Part shown: positions 1-8,898 of the stretch, one piece after another
Layout of the letters: every line of letters begins with the position of its first letter
Position numbering within the stretch: the first letter of the stretch is position 1
Assembly (NCBI RefSeq): GCF_028765575.1
Contig: NZ_JARACO010000007.1
Location: 62,001-126,000, forward strand
DNA: 64,000 nucleotides
Origin: Aliivibrio sp. S3MY1
Lineage (GTDB): Bacteria; Pseudomonadota; Gammaproteobacteria; Enterobacterales; Vibrionaceae
Direction of reading: 5' to 3'
Made by a program: the position numbers and the translations under genes
Notes under the pieces: model-generated
Told to the model about the DNA's origin: nothing
The model's database searches: none
What the model saw: the letters and a program-made list of their open reading frames with translations, nothing else

Positions 1-744
1 AATGAAGTGACACAATTGGCAACCGCAATTAATGAGATGAGCGCAACAGCCCAAGAAGTCGCATCGTCAGCATTACAAGCCGCTACTGCTGCAAGTCAGA
101 TCCAAGCAAGCAGTGAAGATGGTCAAAAAATCATGGATAATGCAGCAGCTTCAGTAGAAGAATTAGCGTCGTTCATTAATGAAGCCCAAGAGCAAGTCGT
201 TAACTTGGCAGCATCAAGTAATGATATTCAAAAAATCCTGCTTGAAATCGGTGGAATTGCTGAACAAACCAACCTACTGGCATTAAACGCCGCGATTGAA
301 GCCGCTCGTGCTGGTGAGCAAGGACGTGGATTTGCTGTTGTGGCTGATGAGGTTCGTAACCTAGCAAGCCGTACACAAAGCTCAACTCAAGAAATTAATA
401 ATATGCTTGCGGTATTACAACAAAATACTCAAAGTATTGTGATGGTAATGGACAGTAGCCAAAAACAAGCATTAGCAACCAAAGAAGAAACGCTAATTGC
501 ACAAGAAAATCTGAAAGAGATCAGTACCGCTATTTTGGTAGCCAATGACATGAACAATCAAATTGCTTCCGCCGCAGAGGAACAAAGCTCTGTTTCTGAA
601 GAGATAAATCGTAATGTCACTAGTATTAACGAAGCGGCCAATGAGGTACTTTCAGATATGCATTCTTCACTAAATGACACCGCAGAACTAACAAAAGAAA
701 GTCATTCACTCGCTCAGAAATTAAGTGAATTTAAAACTCAATAG
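1..744 (+). CDS. Methyl-accepting chemotaxis protein, C-terminal signalling domain (partial)
   Basis: The reading frame is open to the left edge, so only the cytoplasmic end of the receptor is present. The visible part is a long alternating helical coiled coil. It contains the highly conserved MCP hairpin tip, with [19 protein letters not shown] followed by [15 protein letters not shown], the site that contacts CheA and CheW. Flanking Glu/Gln/Ala-rich stretches are likely methylation helices. The ligand-binding and membrane parts lie outside the window, so the sensed signal is unknown. It would feed the CheA/CheW system encoded at 36892-43790. The GTG at position 7 is an internal valine, not a start. 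Confidence 0.95.
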   Translation, partial: NEVTQLATAINEMSATAQEVASSALQAATAASQIQASSEDGQKIMDNAAASVEELASFINEAQEQVVNLAASSNDIQKILLEIGGIAEQTNLLALNAAIEAARAGEQGRGFAVVADEVRNLASRTQSSTQEINNMLAVLQQNTQSIVMVMDSSQKQALATKEETLIAQENLKEISTAILVANDMNNQIASAAEEQSSVSEEINRNVTSINEAANEVLSDMHSSLNDTAELTKESHSLAQKLSEFKTQ

Positions 745-773
745 ATTTAAAAACCTAGGATCTACATTTAATT

Positions 774-807
774 AAGCCATGCTTTTTCTCTATTGCATGG
801 CTTTTTT
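774..807 (+). terminator. Rho-independent terminator after the MCP gene
   Basis: A 9-bp perfect stem (AAGCCATGC / GCATGGCTT) with a 12-nt loop runs into a T-tract, about 30 bases past the MCP stop codon. Confidence 0.85.
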
Positions 808-1079
808 ATTTATCTAAATTCGAATTAACTTTATGAACAACATTCATTTAATGTTCTAAATAGCCATTATCATCTCTATCTAGCTCCTCAAGTAGGTCAT
901 TGGTTCCTCTATTTACATTAGGCAATTGCTGGGGCCGGAACAACCGCTATCATGCTTGCCCTAATCTAATCGTTTAAATATGGCATCGATACTAAGGATA
1001 GTATTGGCGTCTATTCCCCTGCTACCATTTCTTCTTTTCATGCTACAATCCCCTTCTATTCATATATCTGAGATTTCAC
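808..1079. other. Intergenic region before rhlE
   Basis: This stretch lies between the MCP terminator and the helicase start and holds no convincing gene. Positions 922-969 read as a hydrophobic peptide tail (AIAGAGTTAIMLALI, then stop) with no start upstream, which may be decayed coding sequence. The rhlE promoter must lie here, but I could not pick a clear -35/-10 pair. Confidence 0.4.
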
Positions 1080-2276
1080 ATGCCATTTTCCAAACTTGGG
1101 CTAAGCAACCCAATTTTAAAAGCCATCGACGAACTGGGTTATAAAGCCCCAACTCCAATTCAAGAAAAAGCCATTCCCGTTGCGCTTACTGGAAAAAACC
1201 TAATTGCAGCAGCGCAAACAGGTACAGGTAAAACAGCCAGTTTTGTATTACCAATTTTAGAAATCCTCAGCGAAAATCAAACTAAGGTTCGAGCTAAACG
1301 TGTGCGCGCATTAATTTTAACGCCGACACGTGAGCTAGCGATCCAAGTTGAAGACAATATTCAAAAATACAGTAAGCATATCGATATTAGCTCACTGGCT
1401 ATGTACGGTGGTGTTGACTATAAAAACCAAAAAGAACGCCTAATTGAAGGGGTTGATGTATTAGTTGCTACTCCTGGCCGTCTTTTGGATATGTACACAC
1501 AACGAGCAATTCATTTCGATGAGATTGAGATTTTAGTTCTTGATGAAGCTGACCGAATGCTAGATATGGGCTTTATTGAAGACATCAATAAAATCATCGA
1601 GCGTTTACCACTTGATCGCCAAAACATGTTGTTCTCTGCAACACTGTCTGATCAAGTGCGTTTTTTAGCGAAAACAGCGGTAAATAATCCCATTGAAATT
1701 ACGATTTCGCCAAAAACGACATCAGCGCCACAAATTGATCAGTGGTTAACAACCGTCGATAAAGACAGAAAATCAGCACTGCTTAGCCACTTAATTACAG
1801 AAAATGAGTGGGACCAAGCGCTGATCTTTATTGAGACTAAACACGGCGCCGCTAAGTTAGTTAGCCAATTAGAAAAGCGTGGGATCAGAGCAGAAGCTTT
1901 CCACAGTGGCCGAAGCCAAGATGCTCGTGCAAAAGTACTGAATGACTTTAAAGAAGGTAAATTACAATACCTAGTTGCAACTGGCATTGCCGCTCGTGGT
2001 ATCGATATCGATGAACTAACACGAGTAGTTAACTACGACTTACCTTTCCCAGCAGATGATTACGTTCACCGTATTGGTCGTACAGGCCGTGCTGGTGCAA
2101 AAGGCGAAGCTATCTCATTTGTTTCTAAAGATGACTTTAAAAACTTATGCATGATTGAAAAACGTCTTGGACACTTAATTGTACGTAAAGAAATTGAAGG
2201 CTTTGCGCCACGTAAAGAAGTGCCGATTTCTATTTTGAACTTTAAGCCTGTAAGAAAACCAGCACCAAAATTTTAA
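1080..2276 (+). CDS. rhlE: ATP-dependent RNA helicase, RhlE-like DEAD-box
   Basis: This is a DEAD-box RNA helicase, a family that remodels RNA in ribosome assembly and mRNA turnover. All core motifs are visible: Q-motif region near residues 20-28, Walker A AQTGTGKT at 45-52, PTREL at 82-86, TPGR at 131-134, DEAD at 155-158, SAT at 186-188, and motif VI HRIGRTGR at 330-337. The helicase core ends near residue 375, followed by only a short basic tail. At 398 residues it is compact, closer to the RhlE group than to SrmB, DbpA or DeaD, which carry longer C-terminal domains. It is a single gene with its own terminator. RhlE assignment within the DEAD-box family is likely but not certain. Confidence 0.85.
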   Translation: MPFSKLGLSNPILKAIDELGYKAPTPIQEKAIPVALTGKNLIAAAQTGTGKTASFVLPILEILSENQTKVRAKRVRALILTPTRELAIQVEDNIQKYSKHIDISSLAMYGGVDYKNQKERLIEGVDVLVATPGRLLDMYTQRAIHFDEIEILVLDEADRMLDMGFIEDINKIIERLPLDRQNMLFSATLSDQVRFLAKTAVNNPIEITISPKTTSAPQIDQWLTTVDKDRKSALLSHLITENEWDQALIFIETKHGAAKLVSQLEKRGIRAEAFHSGRSQDARAKVLNDFKEGKLQYLVATGIAARGIDIDELTRVVNYDLPFPADDYVHRIGRTGRAGAKGEAISFVSKDDFKNLCMIEKRLGHLIVRKEIEGFAPRKEVPISILNFKPVRKPAPKF

Positions 2277-2303
2277 TCATCGCTTTAGTTAGCCCACTAA
2301 ATT

Positions 2304-2358
2304 AAAAAACGCCCATACTTTTTACTAGAAAGAGAAGTGAAAAGTATGGGCGTTTTTA
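2304..2358. terminator. Bidirectional terminator between rhlE and the patatin gene
   Basis: A long near-perfect stem (AAACGCCCATACTTTT against AAAAGTATGGGCGTTT) is flanked by an A-run on the left and a T-run on the right, so it can end both convergent transcripts. Confidence 0.9.
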
Positions 2359-2382
2359 TATCTATCTGTTGATTAAGATAAT

Positions 2383-3267
2383 TTATAACAGATGTTTTAA
2401 TGCATGCTCTGCTCTTTTATATCCTAAATCAATCATCTCCGCAGTACGTTCAAACTCAAATGTCCCACACGCGTCCCTTGCTATTTCAACCGTAATATCT
2501 GGCGGGTAAGCCGCAAGCTTTTGTCTCGCAATGGTACTTTGCATCGCATCAAACGCTTGATTTGCAATATCATACATACCTAAATCTATTCGCGATGCTT
2601 TCTCTGTTAAAGAACCAAAGTAATCACTGACTTTTCGATGAAACGGCATATCCTCTTCTGGCTCTTGCGCTGAAATATCCACTTGATTAATCCCAAAGTC
2701 ATCAATTTTATGACTAAGTTCACCAGCTAAGTTCACTGCAAGAGTAATATCAGAATGATCAGCAAAGGTTGGAGCAATCGGAACAGGGTTTAATACTCCG
2801 CCATCAATTAATGTTTTTCCATTAAATTCAATTGGCATTAAATAAAGCGGTAAAGAGATAGAAGCTCGAATCGCTTGCAAAAGTGACCCTTTTTGTAGCC
2901 ACACCTCTTTTTCATTACTAATATCTGCGGCCACTGCGGTATAAGGAATTGAAAGATCTTCAATATGTAAATCTCCCAAGATATGACCAAGACGATTCAT
3001 TACCTTATCGCCTTTAATTAGCCCACCTTTACCCCAATTGAAATCCATCAAAGAGACGATATCGAGCTTGGTGATTGTTCGCATCCACGCTTCAAATTCA
3101 TCTAACTTTCCGGCAGCATATACTCCACCGACAACAGTACCAATAGAGCAACCAGAGACAGATACTATTTCAAAATCATGTTCTTCTAACCAGCGGATCA
3201 CGCCAATATGAGCAAGACCTCTCGCGCCACCACTTCCAAGAACAAGTGATACTGTTTTTTTCTTCAT
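2383..3267 (-). CDS. rssA: Patatin-like phospholipase family protein, RssA-like
   Basis: This is a predicted serine lipid acyl hydrolase of the patatin/NTE class. The oxyanion motif GSGGARG lies at residues 11-17, the nucleophile elbow GCSIG at 39-43 with Ser41, and the catalytic Asp in the DGG motif at about 155, giving the Ser-Asp dyad. I start at the ATG at 3267, which has an AGGGAG ribosome site about 6 bases upstream. An upstream ATG at 3291 overlaps the preceding ybaK stop but would add eight unconserved residues. The gene follows ybaK closely and is probably co-transcribed. Its substrate is unknown; E. coli RssA is likewise uncharacterised biochemically. Confidence 0.85.
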   Translation of the reverse strand: MKKKTVSLVLGSGGARGLAHIGVIRWLEEHDFEIVSVSGCSIGTVVGGVYAAGKLDEFEAWMRTITKLDIVSLMDFNWGKGGLIKGDKVMNRLGHILGDLHIEDLSIPYTAVAADISNEKEVWLQKGSLLQAIRASISLPLYLMPIEFNGKTLIDGGVLNPVPIAPTFADHSDITLAVNLAGELSHKIDDFGINQVDISAQEPEEDMPFHRKVSDYFGSLTEKASRIDLGMYDIANQAFDAMQSTIARQKLAAYPPDITVEIARDACGTFEFERTAEMIDLGYKRAEHALKHLL

Positions 3268-3287
3268 GGGGTTTCTCCCTACCATGA

Positions 3288-3758
3288 TCACTCTGCTTTA
3301 ATATCCATAAATTGTGCATTTAACACTTGCTGTAAAGCGCTCGGGGCTAACCCAATATCGAGCCCTCTTTTACCACCACTGACGTACATAGTTTCAAACT
3401 GTTCAGCCGTATTATCAATCACGGTTTTTAATCGTTTCTTTTGCCCAAGAGGACTAACGCCTCCCATGACGTATCCTGTCGATTTTTGAACCAAAGCAGG
3501 ATCGGCCATTTTTGCTTTTTTACCACCAGCAGCTTTAGCAATTAATTTCATACTTAAATGAGCAGCAACAGGAATAATACCAACGACGAGCTCTTTTTCA
3601 TCCACTTGAACGACTAAAGTTTTAAACACCTCTTCATCCGGTAACCCCAGTTTTTCGGCCGCTTCTAATCCATACGCTTGAGCTTTTGGATCATGGTGAT
3701 ACTCAAGCACTTGATGTTCAATTTTTGCTTTCTTTAATAATTTCGTTGCTGGTGTCAT
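3288..3758 (-). CDS. ybaK: Cys-tRNA(Pro)/Cys-tRNA(Cys) deacylase YbaK
   Basis: This belongs to the YbaK/EbsC family of free-standing editing proteins that hydrolyse cysteine mischarged onto tRNA(Pro), in trans to prolyl-tRNA synthetase. It has the usual length (156 residues). The family pattern is an N-terminal FKTLVV strand, the central VPVAAHLSMKLIAKAAGGKKAKM-type segment carrying the substrate-pocket lysines, and the GGVSPLGQKKRL motif near residues 98-109. It is the first gene of a likely two-gene unit with the downstream patatin gene. Confidence 0.92.
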   Translation of the reverse strand: MTPATKLLKKAKIEHQVLEYHHDPKAQAYGLEAAEKLGLPDEEVFKTLVVQVDEKELVVGIIPVAAHLSMKLIAKAAGGKKAKMADPALVQKSTGYVMGGVSPLGQKKRLKTVIDNTAEQFETMYVSGGKRGLDIGLAPSALQQVLNAQFMDIKAE

Positions 3759-3771
3759 TGCTGTTAATACC

Positions 3772-4080
3772 TTAAAAAATAGGGTTACGTCTTAAAGTGC
3801 CATTAGGTAATCTTGCTACTGGCGCTGTCGTAATAGAATGCAGCATGGCATTAACCATGGTTTGATCAATATCAACTCGATGAATAAATGGCAGCTTTTG
3901 ACTCAGATATTTATTAATTGCTTCTTCTAGTCGACTAAATATAACAGGCTTTAGCAGATAATCTACTGCCCTACCACTCATCGCTTCTCGCTGCGTATTC
4001 ACGTCTCTGTCAGTGGTCATTAAGATAGGGGGACGACTCTTTTGGCAAATAAATGGTCATTACTGTTAGTCATCAGCGCC
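3772..4080 (-). pseudogene. Decayed response-regulator fragment (CitB/DcuR-like)
   Basis: An 82-residue minus-strand frame reads as the second half of a receiver domain. After the MTTDRD strand comes REAMSGRAVDYLLKPV, with the conserved Lys-Pro, then FSRLEEAINKYLSQ and an ARLPNGTL-type linker resembling CitB/DcuR regulators. There is no phospho-acceptor Asp and no DNA-binding domain. Upstream, in-frame coding continues only to about 4040 (SRPPIL) before stop codons. Downstream the frame ends where a helix-turn-helix should begin. I read this as the relic of a citrate/C4-dicarboxylate-type response regulator, truncated at both ends. Confidence 0.6.
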
Positions 4081-4319
4081 GAAAGTTCAAATTGCGCCAA
4101 GATATTCACTTTTCCTTTCTAACCAAGCCAAAGTAAAGAATATCACAAGCCATTAACCTAATTTCAAACCTTGTTCATACTCTTAATCACACCTAATAAA
4201 TATTTTCATCAATTCCATAGTAAAGTTAGAGAATTGATTCAGTATCACCCTACTTTTGTGGTATAAAAAGCGCGCTTCTTTTCTGATGTTTTAACTCTTT
4301 CCTAAAGGTTCCCGTTATT
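4081..4319. promoter_or_regulatory. Upstream region of fhs
   Basis: This is non-coding sequence between the response-regulator relic and fhs. A possible extended -10 element (TGGTATAAA) lies near 4259-4267, about 55 bases before the start codon. The best -35 candidate, TTGATT, is too far away at about 22 bases, so the promoter call is tentative. An AAAGG ribosome site precedes the ATG. Confidence 0.35.
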
Positions 4320-6074
4320 ATGAAAAGCGATATTGAAATTTGCCAAACTGCGACACTTATTAGAATGAAAACGATTGCGTCAAGCTTAGGGCTGCATGAT
4401 GATGACATTACACCACAGGGTCGCTATAAGGCAAAAGTCAATATTGACGCCTTAAAACACCTTGAAGATAAACCAAATGGTAAGTTAATTTTAGTCAGTG
4501 CTATCACACCAACGCCACTCGGTGAAGGTAAAACAGTGACGACAATAGGCTTAGCTCAAGGCCTAGCAAAATTAGGCGAATCCGTCAGTGCGTGTATTCG
4601 TCAACCTTCAATGGGGCCTGTGTTTGGAGTAAAAGGTGGAGCAGCGGGTGGTGGTTATAGCCAAGTTGCTCCAATGGAAGAATTAAATCTTCACTTAACA
4701 GGCGACATTCATGCGATTACCGCTGCACATAACTTAGCTTCAGCTGCCATTGATGCTCGTATTTATCATGAGCAACGCCTAGGCTATGAACTGTTCTCTG
4801 AAAAAAACGATCTTCCAGCATTACGAATTGATCCTGAACGAGTGGTTTGGAAACGAGTCATGGATCATAACGATCGTGCCCTTCGTATGGTCACTATTGG
4901 CAATAATGAAGAGGGAAAAACCATTAACGGCTATCAACGTGAAGATGGTTTTGATATTACCGCCGCTTCTGAATTGATGGCTATTCTGGCACTGGCGAGC
5001 GATCTTCAAGATTTACGTCAACGCATTGGTCGTATCGTGGTTGCTTATAATTTGGATGGTGAGCCTGTAACAACAGAAGATCTGCAAGTTGCTGGCGCAA
5101 TGACAGTAACCATGAAATTTGCTATCAACCCAACCTTAATGCAAACGCTAGAAGGCGTACCGACTTTTGTTCACTCAGGTCCTTTTGCCAATATTGCTCA
5201 TGGCAACTCTTCTATTATTGCCGACAATATCGCCTTAAAACTGACTGATTATACGGTAACCGAAGGCGGCTTTGGTTCAGATATGGGATTAGAAAAAGCC
5301 TGCAATATTAAAGCGCCATTAGCCGGTAAAGCACCTGATTGTGCCGTGCTTGTTGCAACACTTCGAGGCATTAAAGCAAACTCTGGTTTATTTCCATTAT
5401 CTCCAGGTCAAGCCTTACCTAAAGCCCTATTTACTCCAAACCAAGAAGCGTTAAATGCAGGTTTGGATAATTTACAATGGCATATTAATAACTGTGCTAA
5501 ATATGGCTTACCTGTTGTTGTAGCGATTAACCGCTTCCCTGAAGACACTCAAGAAGAATTAGATTTCTTACAGCAGTGGATTACTGCATTGTCATCAGAA
5601 ACCAATGTCGATGTTTCTATTAGTGAAGCGTTCGTTAAAGGTGGTGAAGGCGCAAAAGAGTTAGCTTCAAAAGTGATTGCTGCTTGTAAAAAAACAACTC
5701 AATTCACACCGCTATATACCAGTGATATGAGCTTATTTGATAAGTTAAATGCAGTCGCAATTAAAGGTTATGGCGCTGAGCGAATCGAATTATCTGAGAA
5801 AGCACAGCAGCAATTAGAACAATTTGAGCAGTTAGGTTACCAATCTTTAGCTGTGTGTATGGCAAAAACACCGGCTTCGATTTCAACAGATGGTAATATC
5901 AAAGGTGCTCCAACAGATTTCATCGTTCCTATCCGTGAGTTAAAACTGTGTGCCGGTGCTGGATTTATATACGCACTGTGTGGCAATGTCATGACCATGC
6001 CAGGTTTACCAGAAAAGCCAGCATTTATGAATTTAGACATTGATACCCATGGAAACATAACTGGACTTAGCTAA
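4320..6074 (+). CDS. fhs: Formate--tetrahydrofolate ligase
   Basis: This enzyme joins formate to tetrahydrofolate with ATP to give 10-formyl-THF for one-carbon metabolism and purine or fMet synthesis. The family ATP-binding signature [10 protein letters not shown] lies at residues 63-72, and the glycine-rich substrate loop starting [13 protein letters not shown] is near 106-118. The length of 584 residues is slightly above the usual 555-580. Many enterobacteria lack this gene, while Vibrio keep it, where it offers a formate route beside FolD. It appears monocistronic or read through into yfbU, since no terminator separates them. Confidence 0.97.
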   Translation: MKSDIEICQTATLIRMKTIASSLGLHDDDITPQGRYKAKVNIDALKHLEDKPNGKLILVSAITPTPLGEGKTVTTIGLAQGLAKLGESVSACIRQPSMGPVFGVKGGAAGGGYSQVAPMEELNLHLTGDIHAITAAHNLASAAIDARIYHEQRLGYELFSEKNDLPALRIDPERVVWKRVMDHNDRALRMVTIGNNEEGKTINGYQREDGFDITAASELMAILALASDLQDLRQRIGRIVVAYNLDGEPVTTEDLQVAGAMTVTMKFAINPTLMQTLEGVPTFVHSGPFANIAHGNSSIIADNIALKLTDYTVTEGGFGSDMGLEKACNIKAPLAGKAPDCAVLVATLRGIKANSGLFPLSPGQALPKALFTPNQEALNAGLDNLQWHINNCAKYGLPVVVAINRFPEDTQEELDFLQQWITALSSETNVDVSISEAFVKGGEGAKELASKVIAACKKTTQFTPLYTSDMSLFDKLNAVAIKGYGAERIELSEKAQQQLEQFEQLGYQSLAVCMAKTPASISTDGNIKGAPTDFIVPIRELKLCAGAGFIYALCGNVMTMPGLPEKPAFMNLDIDTHGNITGLS

Positions 6075-6160
6075 GATCACATAACTTAATATAGATCATA
6101 TTCTATGTGCTACATTTACTGTTAATCTAGCTTCAACTTTTTATACAATTTTACTTATAA

Positions 6161-6679
<519 letters not shown>

Positions 6680-6718
6680 TGTCTATATAGCTAAGCGCTA
6701 AACATAAGTAACCGATTA

Positions 6719-6747
6719 AAATCCTCGCTCTTGCGGGGATTTTTTAT
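6719..6747 (+). terminator. Terminator after yfbU
   Basis: The hairpin AATCCTCGC / GCGGGGATT, with one G-T pair and a 4-base TCTT loop, is followed by a T-run. Confidence 0.8.
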
Positions 6748-6772
6748 GTGTGTGTTTTATTACTATATAAAC

Positions 6773-6805
6773 AAAAAATCCCCACTGACGGATCAGTGAG
6801 GATTT
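6773..6805 (-). terminator. Terminator after the KdgM-type porin gene
   Basis: A 13-bp stem (AAATCCCCACTGA / TCAGTGAGGATTT with one mismatch or G-T pair) is preceded on the plus strand by an A-run, which is the U-tract of the minus transcript. Confidence 0.8.
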
Positions 6806-6835
6806 GCATGATTAATCATGGTTTAGATGCAAAGA

Positions 6836-7507
6836 TTACCAGCTGTAAGAAGCACCAACTACGAATGCGTTGTTGTAATTGTCAGCTTGGTTACGGTACT
6901 CAATGTAGGGTTGAACACCCTCTTTCTTGTTCCAAGTAGCACGAAGCTCATGATCCATCGATTCACCTTCAATCATGTATACGTTGTTGTAGCTTAGCGT
7001 TAGTTCAGATTCAAGTAATGTATATGCTACGCGGTTATCCATACGATAATCTGTTTTTGCATCGCCATCAGTTGCATCAATGTGAGCACGTGTACGGTTA
7101 GATATAGAGATACCGTTATCGAAGTTGTACCCAATTTTCACTAATGGTCGGTATTGTACTTCCTTACCGTTCGCCATTAAGTGATGGTAACCAACGGCCA
7201 TCCATAAATTTTCATTAATCGCGAATGATTGCTCAGCACCCAATGTTACGTATGCTGGAGAGTTTGATTTAACACCATCATCATTTTTTAGTGTGCCTAG
7301 TTGAATTCCATCGAACTCGGTTAATAGTGTAAGACCACCAAAGGTATTATCAAACGTATGACCCGCTTCTAGCGTAGATGTCATGCCAGAGCCATGTAGG
7401 TCACTATCATGTGCTTGTACGTTACCAGTGACATAAGTTGAGTCAGCCATTGCTGCACCAGAAAGAAGAATTGCAGGAACGATAAATGCTAGTGTTGATT
7501 TTTTCAT
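6836..7507 (-). CDS. Oligogalacturonate-specific porin, KdgM/NanC family
   Basis: This is a small monomeric outer-membrane beta-barrel, 223 residues from the ATG at 7507. The N-terminus MKKSTLAFIVPAILLSGAAMA is a signal peptide with an AMA cleavage site. The mature chain alternates aromatic and hydrophobic strand residues and ends with an aromatic C-terminal residue (SYSW), as expected for barrel insertion. The composition and strand pattern match the KdgM family, whose known members pass oligogalacturonate or sialic acid. The substrate here cannot be read from sequence. An upstream in-frame start at 7564 would precede the signal peptide and is rejected. Confidence 0.8.
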   Translation of the reverse strand: MKKSTLAFIVPAILLSGAAMADSTYVTGNVQAHDSDLHGSGMTSTLEAGHTFDNTFGGLTLLTEFDGIQLGTLKNDDGVKSNSPAYVTLGAEQSFAINENLWMAVGYHHLMANGKEVQYRPLVKIGYNFDNGISISNRTRAHIDATDGDAKTDYRMDNRVAYTLLESELTLSYNNVYMIEGESMDHELRATWNKKEGVQPYIEYRNQADNYNNAFVVGASYSW

Positions 7508-8015
7508 GTGATATACCCTATATATTAAAACTGTTTGGCTTGGTTTTTCTATTGAGACTATCAATATATAAAGACCAAGCTCTCAAAATGTCGTAATCCA
7601 TTAATATTTCTCTAAATCCGTTGAGATAAATGATGCCCTATTAATTTACTCTGAAAAATTAATCCCATTCAGAGTTTGATCAACTTCAAAAACAGCCTAT
7701 GTGAAAATACATAAATTAATTTAAAACAATAAGATACATATAAATGTTGCTTTTATAATTTAGACTTTATGTCAAAAACCAATGGTGAGACCACCTTTTT
7801 CATAGGGATAATTAACAATAATAGTGATCATGATCTCTATATTTTGATAACAAAAAAGGTCTTGTTAGCTTCTATTAGGCGGCGTATTTGACGTGAGTCA
7901 CACTATTAATTTTGAGATTAAAATTAAATAGACGCAGAGATTTTTTATTAGTGGGTCTTTTTATTCTAGAAATGAAGAAGTACACTGCAGCCCTAATCTA
8001 ATTTCAGGTCTGGTT
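7508..8015. promoter_or_regulatory. Divergent intergenic region between the porin and rlmA
   Basis: About 500 bases of very AT-rich sequence lie between the divergently transcribed porin and rlmA genes. It holds a GntR-type inverted repeat (annotated separately), a palindrome ATCATGAT near 7830, a small inverted repeat GTGAGTCAC near 7893, and no open frame of note. The length suggests several regulator sites for the porin promoter. Confidence 0.45.
7781..7796. promoter_or_regulatory. Putative GntR-family operator upstream of the porin gene
   Basis: TGGTGAGACCA at 7783-7793 is an inverted repeat of the TGGT-N3-ACCA type used by FadR/UxuR-class GntR regulators. It lies about 280 bases before the porin start. 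KdgM-family porins elsewhere are controlled by sugar-acid repressors of this kind. Which regulator binds is unknown, and the match could be chance. Confidence 0.35.
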
Positions 8016-8828
8016 ATGTCTTATCAATGCCCTTTATGTCAATGCGAATTGCCTCTTACTAACAACCAATATCGTTGTGAAAACAACCATCAGTTTGACA
8101 ATGCAAAAGAAGGTTATGTAAACCTGATGCCAGCTCACCATAAGCGTTCTAAAAATCCTGGTGATAATAAAGAGATGATGCAAGCAAGACGTACTTTTCT
8201 AGAGGCTGGGCATTATCTACCGATGCAGCAACATGTTGCTAATTTATGTCAACAATACATAACCGATGATTCAGCCAGCCTACTTGATATTGGCTGTGGT
8301 GAAGGCTATTACACCTCAAGGATTGCTGAGCAACTTGATGGTAAACATGCGAATGTCTATGGGCTTGATATATCAAAGATTGCCATTAAGTATGCTGCAA
8401 AACGTTATCTAAATTGCCAATTTAGCGTCGCTTCAAGCCACCGCTTGCCTTTCTCTGATCTAAGTTTAGATGGTATTGTTCGAATTTATGCCCCATGCAA
8501 AGCACAAGAATTGCATCGCACAATTAAAGAAAATGGCTACCTAATTACCGTAACGCCAGCAAGCCATCATCTATATGAACTTCGTGAAGGTGTTTATGGT
8601 GATGTTCGTCTACATGACGAAGAAGCAGAAGATCTCATCGGATTTGATCTTATTGAAGAGAAAAAATTAACTTACGATATGCACCTAAACGGTCTAGAAG
8701 CTCTGCATTTATTGGATATGACGCCGTTTGCATGGAAAGCAACTGCTGAATTTAAAACTGATCTACAAAACAAATCAGAATTTGATTGTAAAGCGGATTT
8801 TATGATTAGAGTGTATAAAAAAGCATAG
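8016..8828 (+). CDS. rlmA: 23S rRNA (guanine(745)-N1)-methyltransferase
   Basis: This enzyme methylates G745 of 23S rRNA. An N-terminal zinc-binding segment carries Cys5, Cys8, Cys21 and His25. After it comes a Rossmann methyltransferase domain with the AdoMet motif LLDIGCGEGYYTS at residues 89-101. The conserved YVNLMPAHHKRSKNPGDN segment near 34-51 is diagnostic for RlmA. The length (270) is normal. It is a single gene in convergent orientation to clcA. Confidence 0.93.
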   Translation: MSYQCPLCQCELPLTNNQYRCENNHQFDNAKEGYVNLMPAHHKRSKNPGDNKEMMQARRTFLEAGHYLPMQQHVANLCQQYITDDSASLLDIGCGEGYYTSRIAEQLDGKHANVYGLDISKIAIKYAAKRYLNCQFSVASSHRLPFSDLSLDGIVRIYAPCKAQELHRTIKENGYLITVTPASHHLYELREGVYGDVRLHDEEAEDLIGFDLIEEKKLTYDMHLNGLEALHLLDMTPFAWKATAEFKTDLQNKSEFDCKADFMIRVYKKA

Positions 8829-8846
8829 TTTATTTATCATTATTAT

Positions 8847-8877
8847 AACCATCTGAAGGATGAAAATTCAGATGGTT
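8847..8877. terminator. Hairpin between convergent rlmA and clcA
   Basis: A perfect 10-bp stem (AACCATCTGA / TCAGATGGTT) sits in the convergent gap. It lacks a strong U-tract on either side, so termination efficiency is uncertain. Confidence 0.5.
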
Positions 8878-8898
8878 ACTTATCACATTAAAATGAAA

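Noticed and set aside
4021-4120. A GTG-started 29-codon minus-strand frame (4110-4020 area) upstream of the response-regulator relic
   Set aside because: It has a purine-rich stretch upstream, but the peptide is unrecognised, stops before the receiver fragment, and is more simply part of the decayed locus.
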